Shown: piece after piece, positions 40,617 through 47,680 of the stretch
Numbering within the stretch: position 1 is the first letter of the stretch
Layout of the letters: each line of letters begins with the position of its first letter
Assembly: GCA_932182025.1 (NCBI GenBank)
Contig: CAKNXK010000027.1
Span: 186,001 to 250,000 of the forward strand
Direction: 5' to 3'
DNA length: 64,000 nucleotides
Source of the DNA: an uncultured Candidatus Melainabacteria bacterium
Lineage (GTDB): Bacteria; Cyanobacteriota; Vampirovibrionia; Gastranaerophilales; Gastranaerophilaceae
The notes under the pieces: model-generated
Told to the model about the DNA's origin: nothing
Databases searched by the model: none
What the model saw: only the letters and a program-made list of their open reading frames with translations
Translations under genes and position numbers: made by a program

Positions 40617-41546
40617 GTGTTTAAGATTGCAGAAAAAACTGAGCTGAATCAAATTTCTCTTACCGGTGTGCGTGGTATAGTTCTTGTAGGGCTTTTGATA
40701 ATGCAGCCGCGCTCGCTTGAAGAAATCAGAAAAGCGTTTATTGAACTCAATATTATGGAAGACGAGAATTCTGATGATATTTTAAGAATAGATTTGAATA
40801 CTCTGAAAATAATGGGGTGTGAAATTTCCAGAGCATCTGCAAAAACTAATTTTAAATATGTTATTGGTAATCATCCTTTTGCTTTTAAAATTGAAGATGA
40901 CGAAATTACTCTCCTTAAGAAAGCTTATAATCAAGCAAAATCACATGCTGATTTGGCAGGGATAATTAGTTATGATGATTTGTTTAAAAAAATCGCTTCC
41001 AGAGTTTGTGAAGAAGACAAAAAAGAAGCGTTGCTTGGTATTTCTGTATTAAAACGCTATGATACACAAATCATTAAAGACTTGATGCTTGATTGTAGTC
41101 AAGGCAGAACTTTGAATTTGGTGTATAAAAAACCATCTTCAAATGTAGAAGAAAATAAAGAAATTGTCGCACAAAAACTTGTATTCCAACACGATAAAAT
41201 TTATCTGTATGGTTATGATTTGGAAAAGAAAGATTCTGTCGTTTTACTTGTAAACAGAATTAAATCAATAATCTCAAGAAAGCTTGAAAAAACTGAATTT
41301 GAACAGCATTTCACTAAGGTGCGTTTTGTATTAGAGAATGCTGATTTCTCTGAGCTTCAAGATGGTGAAGTAATTTTAAGTAATAATGAAAATTCTTATG
41401 TTGTTGAAGGGAATTATCATAATGATTTTCTTGCAATGCAAAGAATTTTATCGTTTGGTACAAAATGTATTGTTACTGAACCTGCAGCATTCAAAGAAGC
41501 AATTGTTACTAAGTTAAAAGAAATGAGAGAATCTTATGGGAACTAA
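40617..41546 (+). CDS. WYL-domain transcriptional regulator, first of a pair
   Basis: GTG 40617 with GGGGGACAAT upstream opens a 309-residue protein. The N-terminal region (residues about 15-80) is helical, suitable for a degenerate winged helix. Residues about 155-240 resemble the WYL beta-barrel: LNLVYKKPSSNVEENKEI, AQKLVFQHDKIYLYGYDLE, VVLLVNRIKSI; the W-Y-L signature is only partly kept. Residues 245-309 form the WCX-type C-terminal extension (FLAMQRILSFGTKC, FKEAIVTKLKEM). The next gene overlaps it by 11 nt and encodes a second such protein, as in PafB-PafC pairs, which regulate DNA-damage genes in other bacteria. The signal it senses is unknown. Confidence 0.7.
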   Translation: MFKIAEKTELNQISLTGVRGIVLVGLLIMQPRSLEEIRKAFIELNIMEDENSDDILRIDLNTLKIMGCEISRASAKTNFKYVIGNHPFAFKIEDDEITLLKKAYNQAKSHADLAGIISYDDLFKKIASRVCEEDKKEALLGISVLKRYDTQIIKDLMLDCSQGRTLNLVYKKPSSNVEENKEIVAQKLVFQHDKIYLYGYDLEKKDSVVLLVNRIKSIISRKLEKTEFEQHFTKVRFVLENADFSELQDGEVILSNNENSYVVEGNYHNDFLAMQRILSFGTKCIVTEPAAFKEAIVTKLKEMRESYGN

Positions 41547-42408
41547 AGAAGCTGTTAAAAGAAATCAATCTTCAATGCAGGTTTTGAAAACTTTGCAGTT
41601 GTTACTGGAAGATAACTATACAATGACTGAACTTATTCACAAGTTGAATGCTAATGAAAAAGAGCCTATTTTTAATAACAGTGTTGTGAGTAAGTATATT
41701 AATACCTGCCGTTTTTGCGGACTTGATATCCCTAAGATTCATAATAAATATTTTGTAGCAAGTCTTCCTTTTGGTATAGATTTGTCTGCCAGAGAATTGG
41801 ATTTGATTGAAGACTTGCAATATTCGGTTAAGAATACCATGTCAGCAAAAGCTGATGAATTATTTTCTGCATTTCTAGGAAAATTAAGCAAGTATTCTAA
41901 CAAACAAATTATAAGAGTTGAGCCAAAAACTAAACAACAAGCTTTTGAATTATTTGATAGAGCTGTTGCAGAAAAAAGACGTGTAAATCTTTTATTCCGT
42001 GCGAAGGCTGTTTTTGAATGCATTCCTCTTCGAATTGTCGAGAAAAAAGGCAAAACTTGTTTTAACGTAATTCATGACGGGAAAGAAAAAACTATATCAG
42101 CTGAAAGAATCTCAGGTCTTGAAATTATGGACAGAAGATTTCAGCAGTCTGATGACAGTCCTGCACAAGATGTGGTATTTAAGCTTAAAGGTGCGTTGGC
42201 CGAGCGTTATACTCTAAAAGAGAATGAGGAGCTTACCAAAAACGAAAGACCGGATAGCATTACAATAACCAATAGGGGTGAGCGCAAAGAGGAACTGTTC
42301 GCAAGGCTTTTACGTTATGACAGCAGCTGCGAAATCATTTTCCCGCTTCATTATCGCGAAGAAATGAAGAATTTACTGGAAGAAATGTTGAGAAACTATG
42401 AGGCATAA
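41536..42408 (+). CDS. WYL-domain transcriptional regulator, second of a pair
   Basis: The 290-residue protein overlaps the previous one by 11 nt. An N-terminal winged-helix-like region (SMQVLKTLQLLLEDNYTMTE, NSVVSKYINTCRFCGLDIPK) precedes the WYL domain at about 130-200 (KRRVNLLFRAKAVFECIPLR, KGKTCFNVIHDGKEKTISAE, RISGLEIM) and the C-terminal WCX-like region (LFARLLRYDSSCEIIFPLH, MKNLLEEMLRNYEA). Two overlapping WYL genes suggest a heterodimeric regulator like PafBC. A single-strand-nucleic-acid or nucleotide ligand is known for some family members; nothing in the sequence says which applies. It is followed 3 nt later by coaX, so the four genes engB-WYL-WYL-coaX probably form one operon. Confidence 0.7.
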   Translation: MGTKEAVKRNQSSMQVLKTLQLLLEDNYTMTELIHKLNANEKEPIFNNSVVSKYINTCRFCGLDIPKIHNKYFVASLPFGIDLSARELDLIEDLQYSVKNTMSAKADELFSAFLGKLSKYSNKQIIRVEPKTKQQAFELFDRAVAEKRRVNLLFRAKAVFECIPLRIVEKKGKTCFNVIHDGKEKTISAERISGLEIMDRRFQQSDDSPAQDVVFKLKGALAERYTLKENEELTKNERPDSITITNRGERKEELFARLLRYDSSCEIIFPLHYREEMKNLLEEMLRNYEA

Positions 42409-42411
42409 TTA

Positions 42412-43140
42412 ATGCTTCTGGCTGCTGATATTGGAAATAGTAATATAACTCTTGGTATTTTTGATAACGATTGTCTGATTAAGACTTGCAGATTAGTTTC
42501 TGATGCCAGTATTAATTATGAATCCCAATTAGAGAGTTTAAAGGGTTATAGCATTGATTCCTGTGCAATTGCATCGGTTGTGACGGAATTGAGTTCTGTT
42601 TTTAAATCAGCTTGTGATAAGGTTTTTGGAATTGAGTCTGTAATCTTTTTTTCTAAAAACCTTGATATCAAAATAGCTTTGGAAGAACCTGAAAAAGTAG
42701 GAATGGACAGGCTTATTAATGCTTATGCTGCTATGAAAAAATATCCGTTGCCGCTTATTGTTATTGATGTTGGTACAGCGATTACCTTTGATATAGTTTC
42801 AAGAAACAAAGAGTTCTTGGGCGGGGTAATAATGCCAGGGTTTAATTTGCAATTTCGGGCATTAAATAACCATACTTCTAAACTTCCTTTGATTTCGACC
42901 TATACCAGTGAAAAAGCGATTGGAGCTAATACTGAGGAAGCTATTTTATCCGGTGTAATAAGAGGTACAACTTGTGCTATAGAAGGGCTTGTTGAGCAAT
43001 GTGAGTCCGAACTGGGTGAGAAGGCAACAATAATTGCTACAGGCGGACAATGCCAGTTAGTTTCTTCGCAGAAAATTGATTTCATAAACCCTAATTTAAC
43101 ATTAGAGGGTTTGTATGAAGCTCATGTAAATTTATATTAA
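42412..43140 (+). CDS. coaX: Type III pantothenate kinase CoaX
   Basis: CoaX phosphorylates pantothenate, the first step of coenzyme A synthesis, with no acetyl-CoA feedback. The 242-residue protein has the ASKHA-fold signature: LAADIGNSNITLGIF (phosphate-1), EEPEKVGMDRLINAYAAM, IVIDVGTAITFDIV (phosphate-2), GGVIMPGFNLQFRAL and TIIATGGQCQLV (adenosine motif). It is slightly shorter than average but all motifs are intact. The start codon ATG 42412 follows the second WYL gene by 3 nt, so the two are likely co-translated. Confidence 0.95.
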   Translation: MLLAADIGNSNITLGIFDNDCLIKTCRLVSDASINYESQLESLKGYSIDSCAIASVVTELSSVFKSACDKVFGIESVIFFSKNLDIKIALEEPEKVGMDRLINAYAAMKKYPLPLIVIDVGTAITFDIVSRNKEFLGGVIMPGFNLQFRALNNHTSKLPLISTYTSEKAIGANTEEAILSGVIRGTTCAIEGLVEQCESELGEKATIIATGGQCQLVSSQKIDFINPNLTLEGLYEAHVNLY

Positions 43141-43168
43141 CTTTATCCCTTAAAATATTCTAAAAAAC

Positions 43169-43197
43169 TTTACAATTTTTCCTATTTAAAATAGTAT
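43169..43197 (+). promoter_or_regulatory. ftsZ promoter
   Basis: TTTACA (43169-43174), 17-nt spacer, TAGTAT (43192-43197), giving a leader of about 40-45 nt before the GTG start at 43246. The 105-bp gap between coaX and ftsZ holds nothing else. Confidence 0.6.
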
Positions 43198-43245
43198 GTT
43201 ATTATATCGTTATAGTATAGTTAAACAAAACAAAGAGGAAAAATC

Positions 43246-44436
43246 GTGGATAATTTAGGACCAGATATTTTTGGAAGAAGAGATGAAAATACTGCATCAA
43301 ATAATGATTACAGTATGCAGTCATCTGATAATTTTACACAACCGGCTCCTGGTATTAGCCCTGCTAAAATCAAAGTTATCGGTGTTGGCGGCGGCGGCGG
43401 AAATGCTGTTAATCGAATGATTAAATCAGGATTGACAGGCGTTGAATTCTGGTTGATGAACACAGATTTACAAGTTTTAAACTACGCAAATTGCAAAAAT
43501 AAAATTCAGCTAGGTTCAAAACTAACTAACGGTCTTGGTGCCGGCGGTGAACCTCAAGTTGGGGAAAAAGCTGCTGAAGAAGCACAACAAGAAATTACAC
43601 AAGCTATCGAAGGCGCTGATATGGTATTCGTTACTGCAGGTATGGGTGGCGGAACCGGTACAGGTGCAGCTCCTATCGTTGCTAAGATTGCAAAAGATTT
43701 AGGTATTCTTACAATCGGTGTTGTAACAAAACCTTTCTCTTTCGAAGGAAAACGCAGAGCTAATCAAGCTCAACAAGGTTTAGAAAAATTAAGAGAATCT
43801 GTTGATGCGCTTATCGTTATTCCTAATGATAAACTATTAGACGTTGTTGATAGAAGAGTTTCTCTTCAAGAATCATTCATCGTTGTTGATGAAGTTCTCC
43901 TAAGAGGTGTTCAAGGTATTTCTGATATCATCACAATCCCTGGTTTGATTAACGTTGACTTTGCAGACGTTAAGAGTGTAATGCAGGCTTCAGGCTCAGC
44001 ATTGATGGGTATTGGTAGAGGAACCGGCGAAGGCAGAGCTATCGAAGCGGCTAAAATCGCTATTAACTCTCAACTCCTTGAAACTTCTATTAACGGTGCT
44101 TCAGGTGTTATTGTTAACATCACAGGCGGACCTGATATGACATTACACGAAGTAACTGATGCTACTAACATCATTAATGATGCAGTTCTTGATGATGCAA
44201 GAGTTATTATCGGTGCTGTAGTTGATGATAATATTCAAGGCGAAATCCAAATCACAGTTATTGCTACAGGATTTGAACTTCGTTCACAAATGCCTATCGA
44301 AGAAAAAGTTGAAAGCCGTTCAATAAGTGCAGCTGAATTCTTCAGCGGAGCGTTTAATAATACATCTGCTCCAAAAGCACCTACTATGGCAAACTTCTCT
44401 ACAGAAATTCAGCTTCCTGAATTTTTAAGAAAATAA
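43246..44436 (+). CDS. ftsZ: Cell-division GTPase FtsZ
   Basis: FtsZ polymerises into the cytokinetic ring. The 396-residue protein starts at GTG 43246 with GAGGAAAAAT upstream. After a Ser/Asn/Pro-rich tail of about 35 residues (common in cyanobacterial-type FtsZ) the tubulin-like domain begins: KIKVIGVGGGGGNAVNRMI, NTDLQVLNY, GGGTGTGAAP (signature loop T4), KPFSFEGKRRANQA, NVDFADVKSVMQASGSA, TGGPDMTLHEVTDA. The C-terminal linker is short and ends in EIQLPEFLRK, the conserved peptide that binds FtsA/ZipA- or SepF-like partners. FtsA, FtsQ and mur genes are not adjacent, unlike in many bacteria. Confidence 0.98.
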   Translation: MDNLGPDIFGRRDENTASNNDYSMQSSDNFTQPAPGISPAKIKVIGVGGGGGNAVNRMIKSGLTGVEFWLMNTDLQVLNYANCKNKIQLGSKLTNGLGAGGEPQVGEKAAEEAQQEITQAIEGADMVFVTAGMGGGTGTGAAPIVAKIAKDLGILTIGVVTKPFSFEGKRRANQAQQGLEKLRESVDALIVIPNDKLLDVVDRRVSLQESFIVVDEVLLRGVQGISDIITIPGLINVDFADVKSVMQASGSALMGIGRGTGEGRAIEAAKIAINSQLLETSINGASGVIVNITGGPDMTLHEVTDATNIINDAVLDDARVIIGAVVDDNIQGEIQITVIATGFELRSQMPIEEKVESRSISAAEFFSGAFNNTSAPKAPTMANFSTEIQLPEFLRK

Positions 44437-44444
44437 AAATGATT

Positions 44445-44478
44445 AAAAAGGGCGTCTGCATCGCAGACGCCCTTTTTT
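44445..44478. terminator. Bidirectional terminator between ftsZ and prmA
   Basis: Stem AAAAAGGGCGTCTGC / GCAGACGCCCTTTTTT with an ATC loop; both genes converge on it. Confidence 0.94.
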
Positions 44479-44485
44479 AATTGCT

Positions 44486-45379
44486 TTATTTTATTTCTAC
44501 TACAAAACCCGTCCATTGGTCTTGATAAAGAGTATCAATAATTTTGAGATTGTGTTTTTCGATTGCTTCTAAAACAACAGGTTTCTTTTCATCAAGAATT
44601 CCGCTTAAAGCAAGTTTACCGTTAGGCTTTAATAGATTTTTTAAATCACCCATAATATCTGCCAGTACATTATGTAGAATATTTGCGCATACGAAATCGT
44701 ATTTTTCTGTTAACAAGTCGGCTGTTTTGAGTTCAAAATCCGCCTCTACATTGTTAATTTTTGCATTCTCAATGCAGACATCTATAACAGTTTCATCGTT
44801 GTCACAGCCATATACAGAGTCTGCGCCGAACTTTTTAGCAAGAATCGCCAAAATTCCTGAGCCTGTACCGATATCAGCCATTTTATCACCTTTTTTAAGG
44901 TATTTTTCAATGGCTTTCATACAAAGCTGAGTGGTTTGGTGTGTTCCTGTTCCAAAAGCACATCCGGGATCAAGAATTATTGTGATTTCGTTTCCTTTAG
45001 GTGTATATTCAAGCCAGCTCGGTACAACCGCAATTCTATCGGTAACGTGAGTTACTGTCCATTTTTCTTTCCATTTTTTTGACCAATCCTGGTTTTCTTT
45101 TTCATCAAGTGTGATTTCCCAGCTTCCAAGTTCGTTATCTGTTAATCCGTTTGATTTAAGAAATTCGCGTTCAGTATCAAGTATTTCTTTTAAATTTTGT
45201 GGAAACGAAGTTAGAAAAACTTTCAATGTCCCGCGTGTTGTAGAAGTCATTTCCAAATCTTTGTATGCTTCTTCAGCTAGTACAACGCCTTCGCAATCGA
45301 AGTTTGAGAAGAAAATGTCTGATACGATTTCTTCAATTTCAGGATTAATAGAAATTTTAAGTTCAAAATAATTATTCAT
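44486..45379 (-). CDS. prmA: Ribosomal protein L11 methyltransferase PrmA
   Basis: The start is ATG 45379 (MNNYFELKISINP); an open frame extends 79 codons upstream, but no start or ribosome-binding site supports it. The 297-residue enzyme trimethylates L11 using SAM. The N-terminal domain (EIEEIVSDIFFSNFDCEGV, TLDEKENQDWSKKWKEKW) recognises L11. The catalytic domain has LDPGCAFGTGTHQTTQLC (loop unique to PrmA), DIGTGSGILAILAKK (motif I), YGCDNDETVIDVC and ANILHNVLADIM (motif IV). TATAAT at 45386-45391, 6 nt before the ATG, plus TTGGGA 17 nt further up, implies a leaderless mRNA. Confidence 0.93.
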   Translation of the reverse strand: MNNYFELKISINPEIEEIVSDIFFSNFDCEGVVLAEEAYKDLEMTSTTRGTLKVFLTSFPQNLKEILDTEREFLKSNGLTDNELGSWEITLDEKENQDWSKKWKEKWTVTHVTDRIAVVPSWLEYTPKGNEITIILDPGCAFGTGTHQTTQLCMKAIEKYLKKGDKMADIGTGSGILAILAKKFGADSVYGCDNDETVIDVCIENAKINNVEADFELKTADLLTEKYDFVCANILHNVLADIMGDLKNLLKPNGKLALSGILDEKKPVVLEAIEKHNLKIIDTLYQDQWTGFVVEIK

Positions 45380-45403
45380 AAGCTTATTATATCTTAAACA
45401 TTC

Positions 45404-45511
45404 TTGACTCCCAAACTTTTTTATAATAGTATTCATGCATAAGCCGAAGTATAGTGCTATGGTATGCCTTGCTCGGACTTGATAGTAATAACCTATATAA
45501 GGAGACACAAA
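45404..45511 (+). promoter_or_regulatory. rpmI-rplT promoter and structured leader
   Basis: TTGACT (45404-45409), 17-nt spacer, TAGTAT (45427-45432) precede a roughly 73-nt leader. CCGA (45444-45447) pairs with TCGG (45473-45476) around a 25-nt interior. L20 autoregulates its operon through such leaders in other bacteria; infC, which normally precedes rpmI, is absent here. Autoregulation is inference. Confidence 0.5.
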
Positions 45512-45721
45512 ATGCCAAAAATGAAAACCCACCGTGCAGCAGCTAAAAGATACAAAGTTACTGGCACCGGTAAAATCACAAGAAGACATGCAGGTATTGG
45601 TCACTTGCTTCAACACAAGTCAGAATCTAGAAAACGTAAGATTTTTGGAGATGCAGTTATTTCTGAAACTCACGAAAAACTAGTTTCTAAAGAGTTACCT
45701 TACAAGAAGTATTCAAGATAG
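45512..45721 (+). CDS. rpmI: 50S ribosomal protein L35
   Basis: The 69-residue protein starts at ATG 45512 (AAGGAG upstream), and the conserved start MPKMKTHRAAAKRYKVTGTG is unmistakable, followed by ITRRHAGIGHLLQHKS and the C-terminal SKELPYKKYSR. L35 sits in the 50S subunit near the exit region. It is followed 12 nt later by rplT, and there is no infC before it. Confidence 0.97.
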   Translation: MPKMKTHRAAAKRYKVTGTGKITRRHAGIGHLLQHKSESRKRKIFGDAVISETHEKLVSKELPYKKYSR

Positions 45722-45733
45722 GAGTGTTGAACA

Positions 45734-46084
45734 ATGAGAATTAAACGTGGTAATGTATGTCGCAATAGACACAAAAAAATATTAAAGCTTGCTAAAGGCT
45801 TCAAAGGCGCAAGAAGCAGAATCTTTAAGGTAGCTAACTGTGCTGTTATGAAAGCGCTTAAATACGCTTACAGAGACAGAAGAGCTACAAAACGTAACAT
45901 GCGTAGACTTTGGATTGTTAGAATTAATGCAGCAGTTAGAGAACAAGGAATGAGCTACTCAAGATTTGTTAATGCTTGCAAAAAAGCTAACATTCAAGTT
46001 AACAGAAAAATGTTAGCTGACCTTGCTGTTAGAGATAAAGAAGCTTTCCAAGTTGTAGTTGATGCAGCTAAAGCAGCTTTATAA
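45734..46084 (+). CDS. rplT: 50S ribosomal protein L20
   Basis: The 116-residue protein is L20, an early 23S-rRNA-binding assembly protein: MRIKRGNVCRNRHKKILKLA, FKGARSRIFKVANCAVMKAL, KRNMRRLWIVRINAAVREQG, YSRFVNACKKANIQVNRKML. Start supported by AGGAG. In other bacteria L20 represses its own operon through a leader; a structured leader precedes rpmI here. A terminator follows immediately. Confidence 0.98.
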   Translation: MRIKRGNVCRNRHKKILKLAKGFKGARSRIFKVANCAVMKALKYAYRDRRATKRNMRRLWIVRINAAVREQGMSYSRFVNACKKANIQVNRKMLADLAVRDKEAFQVVVDAAKAAL

Positions 46085-46102
46085 TTAATAATGTCTTAAA
46101 TC

Positions 46103-46137
46103 AAATGGCGGTGAAAACGAAGTTTTCACCGCCATTT
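46103..46137. terminator. Terminator after rplT, usable on both strands
   Basis: Stem AAATGGCGGTGAAAAC / GTTTTCACCGCCATTT with a GAA loop, between the convergent rplT and the minus-strand gene at 46161. Confidence 0.93.
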
Positions 46138-46160
46138 ATTATAGAAAAAAGGAATTGGAA

Positions 46161-46574
46161 TTACATATCATAGACAAAGTTTTGACCTGTTGTGTTTTCT
46201 GCTGCATCTTCTCTCATAGCTTGAGATGCGAAGAACATCTGTTTTGCGTAAGACTGGATTTCGGCATTATAAACTCTCTGGTCAAAAATGTTTTCGTATT
46301 TTTCAAGATAATCGCCGATTGGGTTAACAACGTCAGTTATTAATCCGAGAGCAGTATCTGCAACTTGTTCTACAACACGTTTGCCGATACCTAATTCAGC
46401 TAATTTTTCAGATAAAGTCAGGGTTAAAAAACCATTCCCTTGAACAGCTTGTTCTGCTTGTTCAATAAGCTTGGTTTCCATACGTTCTTCTGCGGCAGCA
46501 TGTTGTTTAGTGGGGTCATACGTCGCATGTTTGTATGTTTGTAAGAATGTATTCAGATTAAATGCTTCTGCCAT
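46161..46574 (-). CDS. Sigma-28-driven helical protein of unknown function
   Basis: The 137-residue product starts with TAAGGAT just upstream of the ATG. It is largely helical: FLQTYKHATYDPTKQHAAAE, ERMETKLIEQAEQAVQGNG, LTLSEKLAELGIGKRVVEQV, GDYLEKYENIFDQRVYNAEI and YAKQMFFASQAMREDAA. No signal peptide, no cysteine, no known motif. Its promoter (46605-46631) is an almost perfect FliA/sigma-28 site, so it belongs to the putative late flagellar regulon. Lack of a signal peptide would suit export through the flagellar apparatus or a cytoplasmic motility or chemotaxis-related role (inference). I know no family. Confidence 0.75.
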   Translation of the reverse strand: MAEAFNLNTFLQTYKHATYDPTKQHAAAEERMETKLIEQAEQAVQGNGFLTLTLSEKLAELGIGKRVVEQVADTALGLITDVVNPIGDYLEKYENIFDQRVYNAEIQSYAKQMFFASQAMREDAAENTTGQNFVYDM

Positions 46575-46604
46575 ATCCTTAGTCCCTGTTTCTTTGTATT
46601 AATG

Positions 46605-46631
46605 TTATCGACATTTTTTTCAAAAACTTTA
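46605..46631 (-). promoter_or_regulatory. Sigma-28 (FliA)-type promoter
   Basis: Minus strand TAAAGTTT (46631-46624), 11-nt spacer, GTCGATAA (46612-46605). The -35 is identical to the FliA consensus, the -10 differs by one base (GTCGATAA for GCCGATAA). The ATG is about 30 nt downstream. Confidence 0.8.
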
Positions 46632-46649
46632 GGGAAATAAGGGAAAGTT

Positions 46650-47666
46650 TTACATTTTGTTACAAATCTTTGTTGTCGGCATTGGACGTGTTGGGCAAAA
46701 ATCGCTTAGAACAGTGTATTTGCCTGATTTAGCTGGTTCTTTTAATACTCTTGCAGAAGAGTTTGTTAAAACAATTTGGTTTTGAACACATTCAAATCCG
46801 TTTTTCATAAACTCTTTTTCAAGGGCTTCTCCGGTGTTGGTATAGCGTTTTGTTTTGATAAATAACCCGAAGCGTTTTTTGCGTTTTTTTATTTGGTCTG
46901 TTGCAAATGCAATAATAGAATTAATATCAATTTCAACCCAGCTTGTTTGAGTAATATCTACAACAAAGTTTTCATTATCAGAAGTTCTAATCAAAATTCC
47001 GCCTATGATGTTTTTTGATTTTCGGTCTTCAATTATATATTTGTATTCGCTGTAATATGAAAGTCCTTTGAATAGCGGTTCTCTAAACTCTTTTACTTCG
47101 CGGCTTAAAAGCGGTCTGAAATGAGGTAACAGAGCTTCATTATATAAGCTGGTAATTAGTTGTGCGTCCGAGTTTCTAAATTCGCGAAACTCTTTTTTAT
47201 CATAACTTGTTTCAATAAATTTATTTATACGCCATAGTTTTTCGTAAGAAATTTGGCTGAATCCGCATTTGGAAACAAACATTGATAACAAATCCGGTAA
47301 ATAGTCGTCAACCTTTACCATAATAGAAACTGCACCCATTGCTTTATATTTTGATACTACAAATTGAACAAGTTCAACTGCATCATCCCAAGCGCCTTCT
47401 TCAAAAAGCAGCTTTTGGATTTCCATTTTTTTAATATGGCAGCTGGTAGGTGCTATTGTAATTAATCCTTTTGCTGTTTTATTATCTTTTAGCAGGTATG
47501 ATTCCGGCAAAAACTTGAATTTAAGCGGAAGTAAATGGTGCAGAGGGATAAACGGATTAAACATAATGTGGTTAATGTATGTATCATATACATTATTGTT
47601 TAAAAACGAAATCATTTCCTGCGTATTCTTTTTATCAAAATAATAGAGCTTTCTAATCTTTGTCAT
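46650..47666 (-). CDS. GNAT-type acetyltransferase-like protein (two-domain)
   Basis: The 338-residue protein looks like two GNAT-like halves. The N-terminal half (about 1-160) includes NPFIPLHHLLPLKFKFLPES, LLKDNKTAKGLITIAPTS and VVSKYKAMGAVSIMVKVDD. The C-terminal half (about 165-320) begins EFRNSDAQLITSLYNEALL, with YIIEDRKSKNIIGGILIRTS as the strand-turn-strand core and EALEKEFMKNGFECVQNQIV at the fold end. A clear acetyl-CoA pyrophosphate loop (R/Q-x-x-G-x-G/A) is not obvious, so activity is doubtful. The gene at the left window edge has the same two-half plan. TATAAT lies 6 nt before the ATG, inside the 3' end of the GH57 gene, predicting a leaderless mRNA. Confidence 0.65.
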   Translation of the reverse strand: MTKIRKLYYFDKKNTQEMISFLNNNVYDTYINHIMFNPFIPLHHLLPLKFKFLPESYLLKDNKTAKGLITIAPTSCHIKKMEIQKLLFEEGAWDDAVELVQFVVSKYKAMGAVSIMVKVDDYLPDLLSMFVSKCGFSQISYEKLWRINKFIETSYDKKEFREFRNSDAQLITSLYNEALLPHFRPLLSREVKEFREPLFKGLSYYSEYKYIIEDRKSKNIIGGILIRTSDNENFVVDITQTSWVEIDINSIIAFATDQIKKRKKRFGLFIKTKRYTNTGEALEKEFMKNGFECVQNQIVLTNSSARVLKEPAKSGKYTVLSDFCPTRPMPTTKICNKM

Positions 47667-47680
47667 AAGATGATTATAGC

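Noticed and set aside
43141..43245. Sigma-28 promoter at ftsZ
   Set aside because: No TAAAGTTT-11-GCCGATAA match; a vegetative-type TTTACA-17-TAGTAT explains it.
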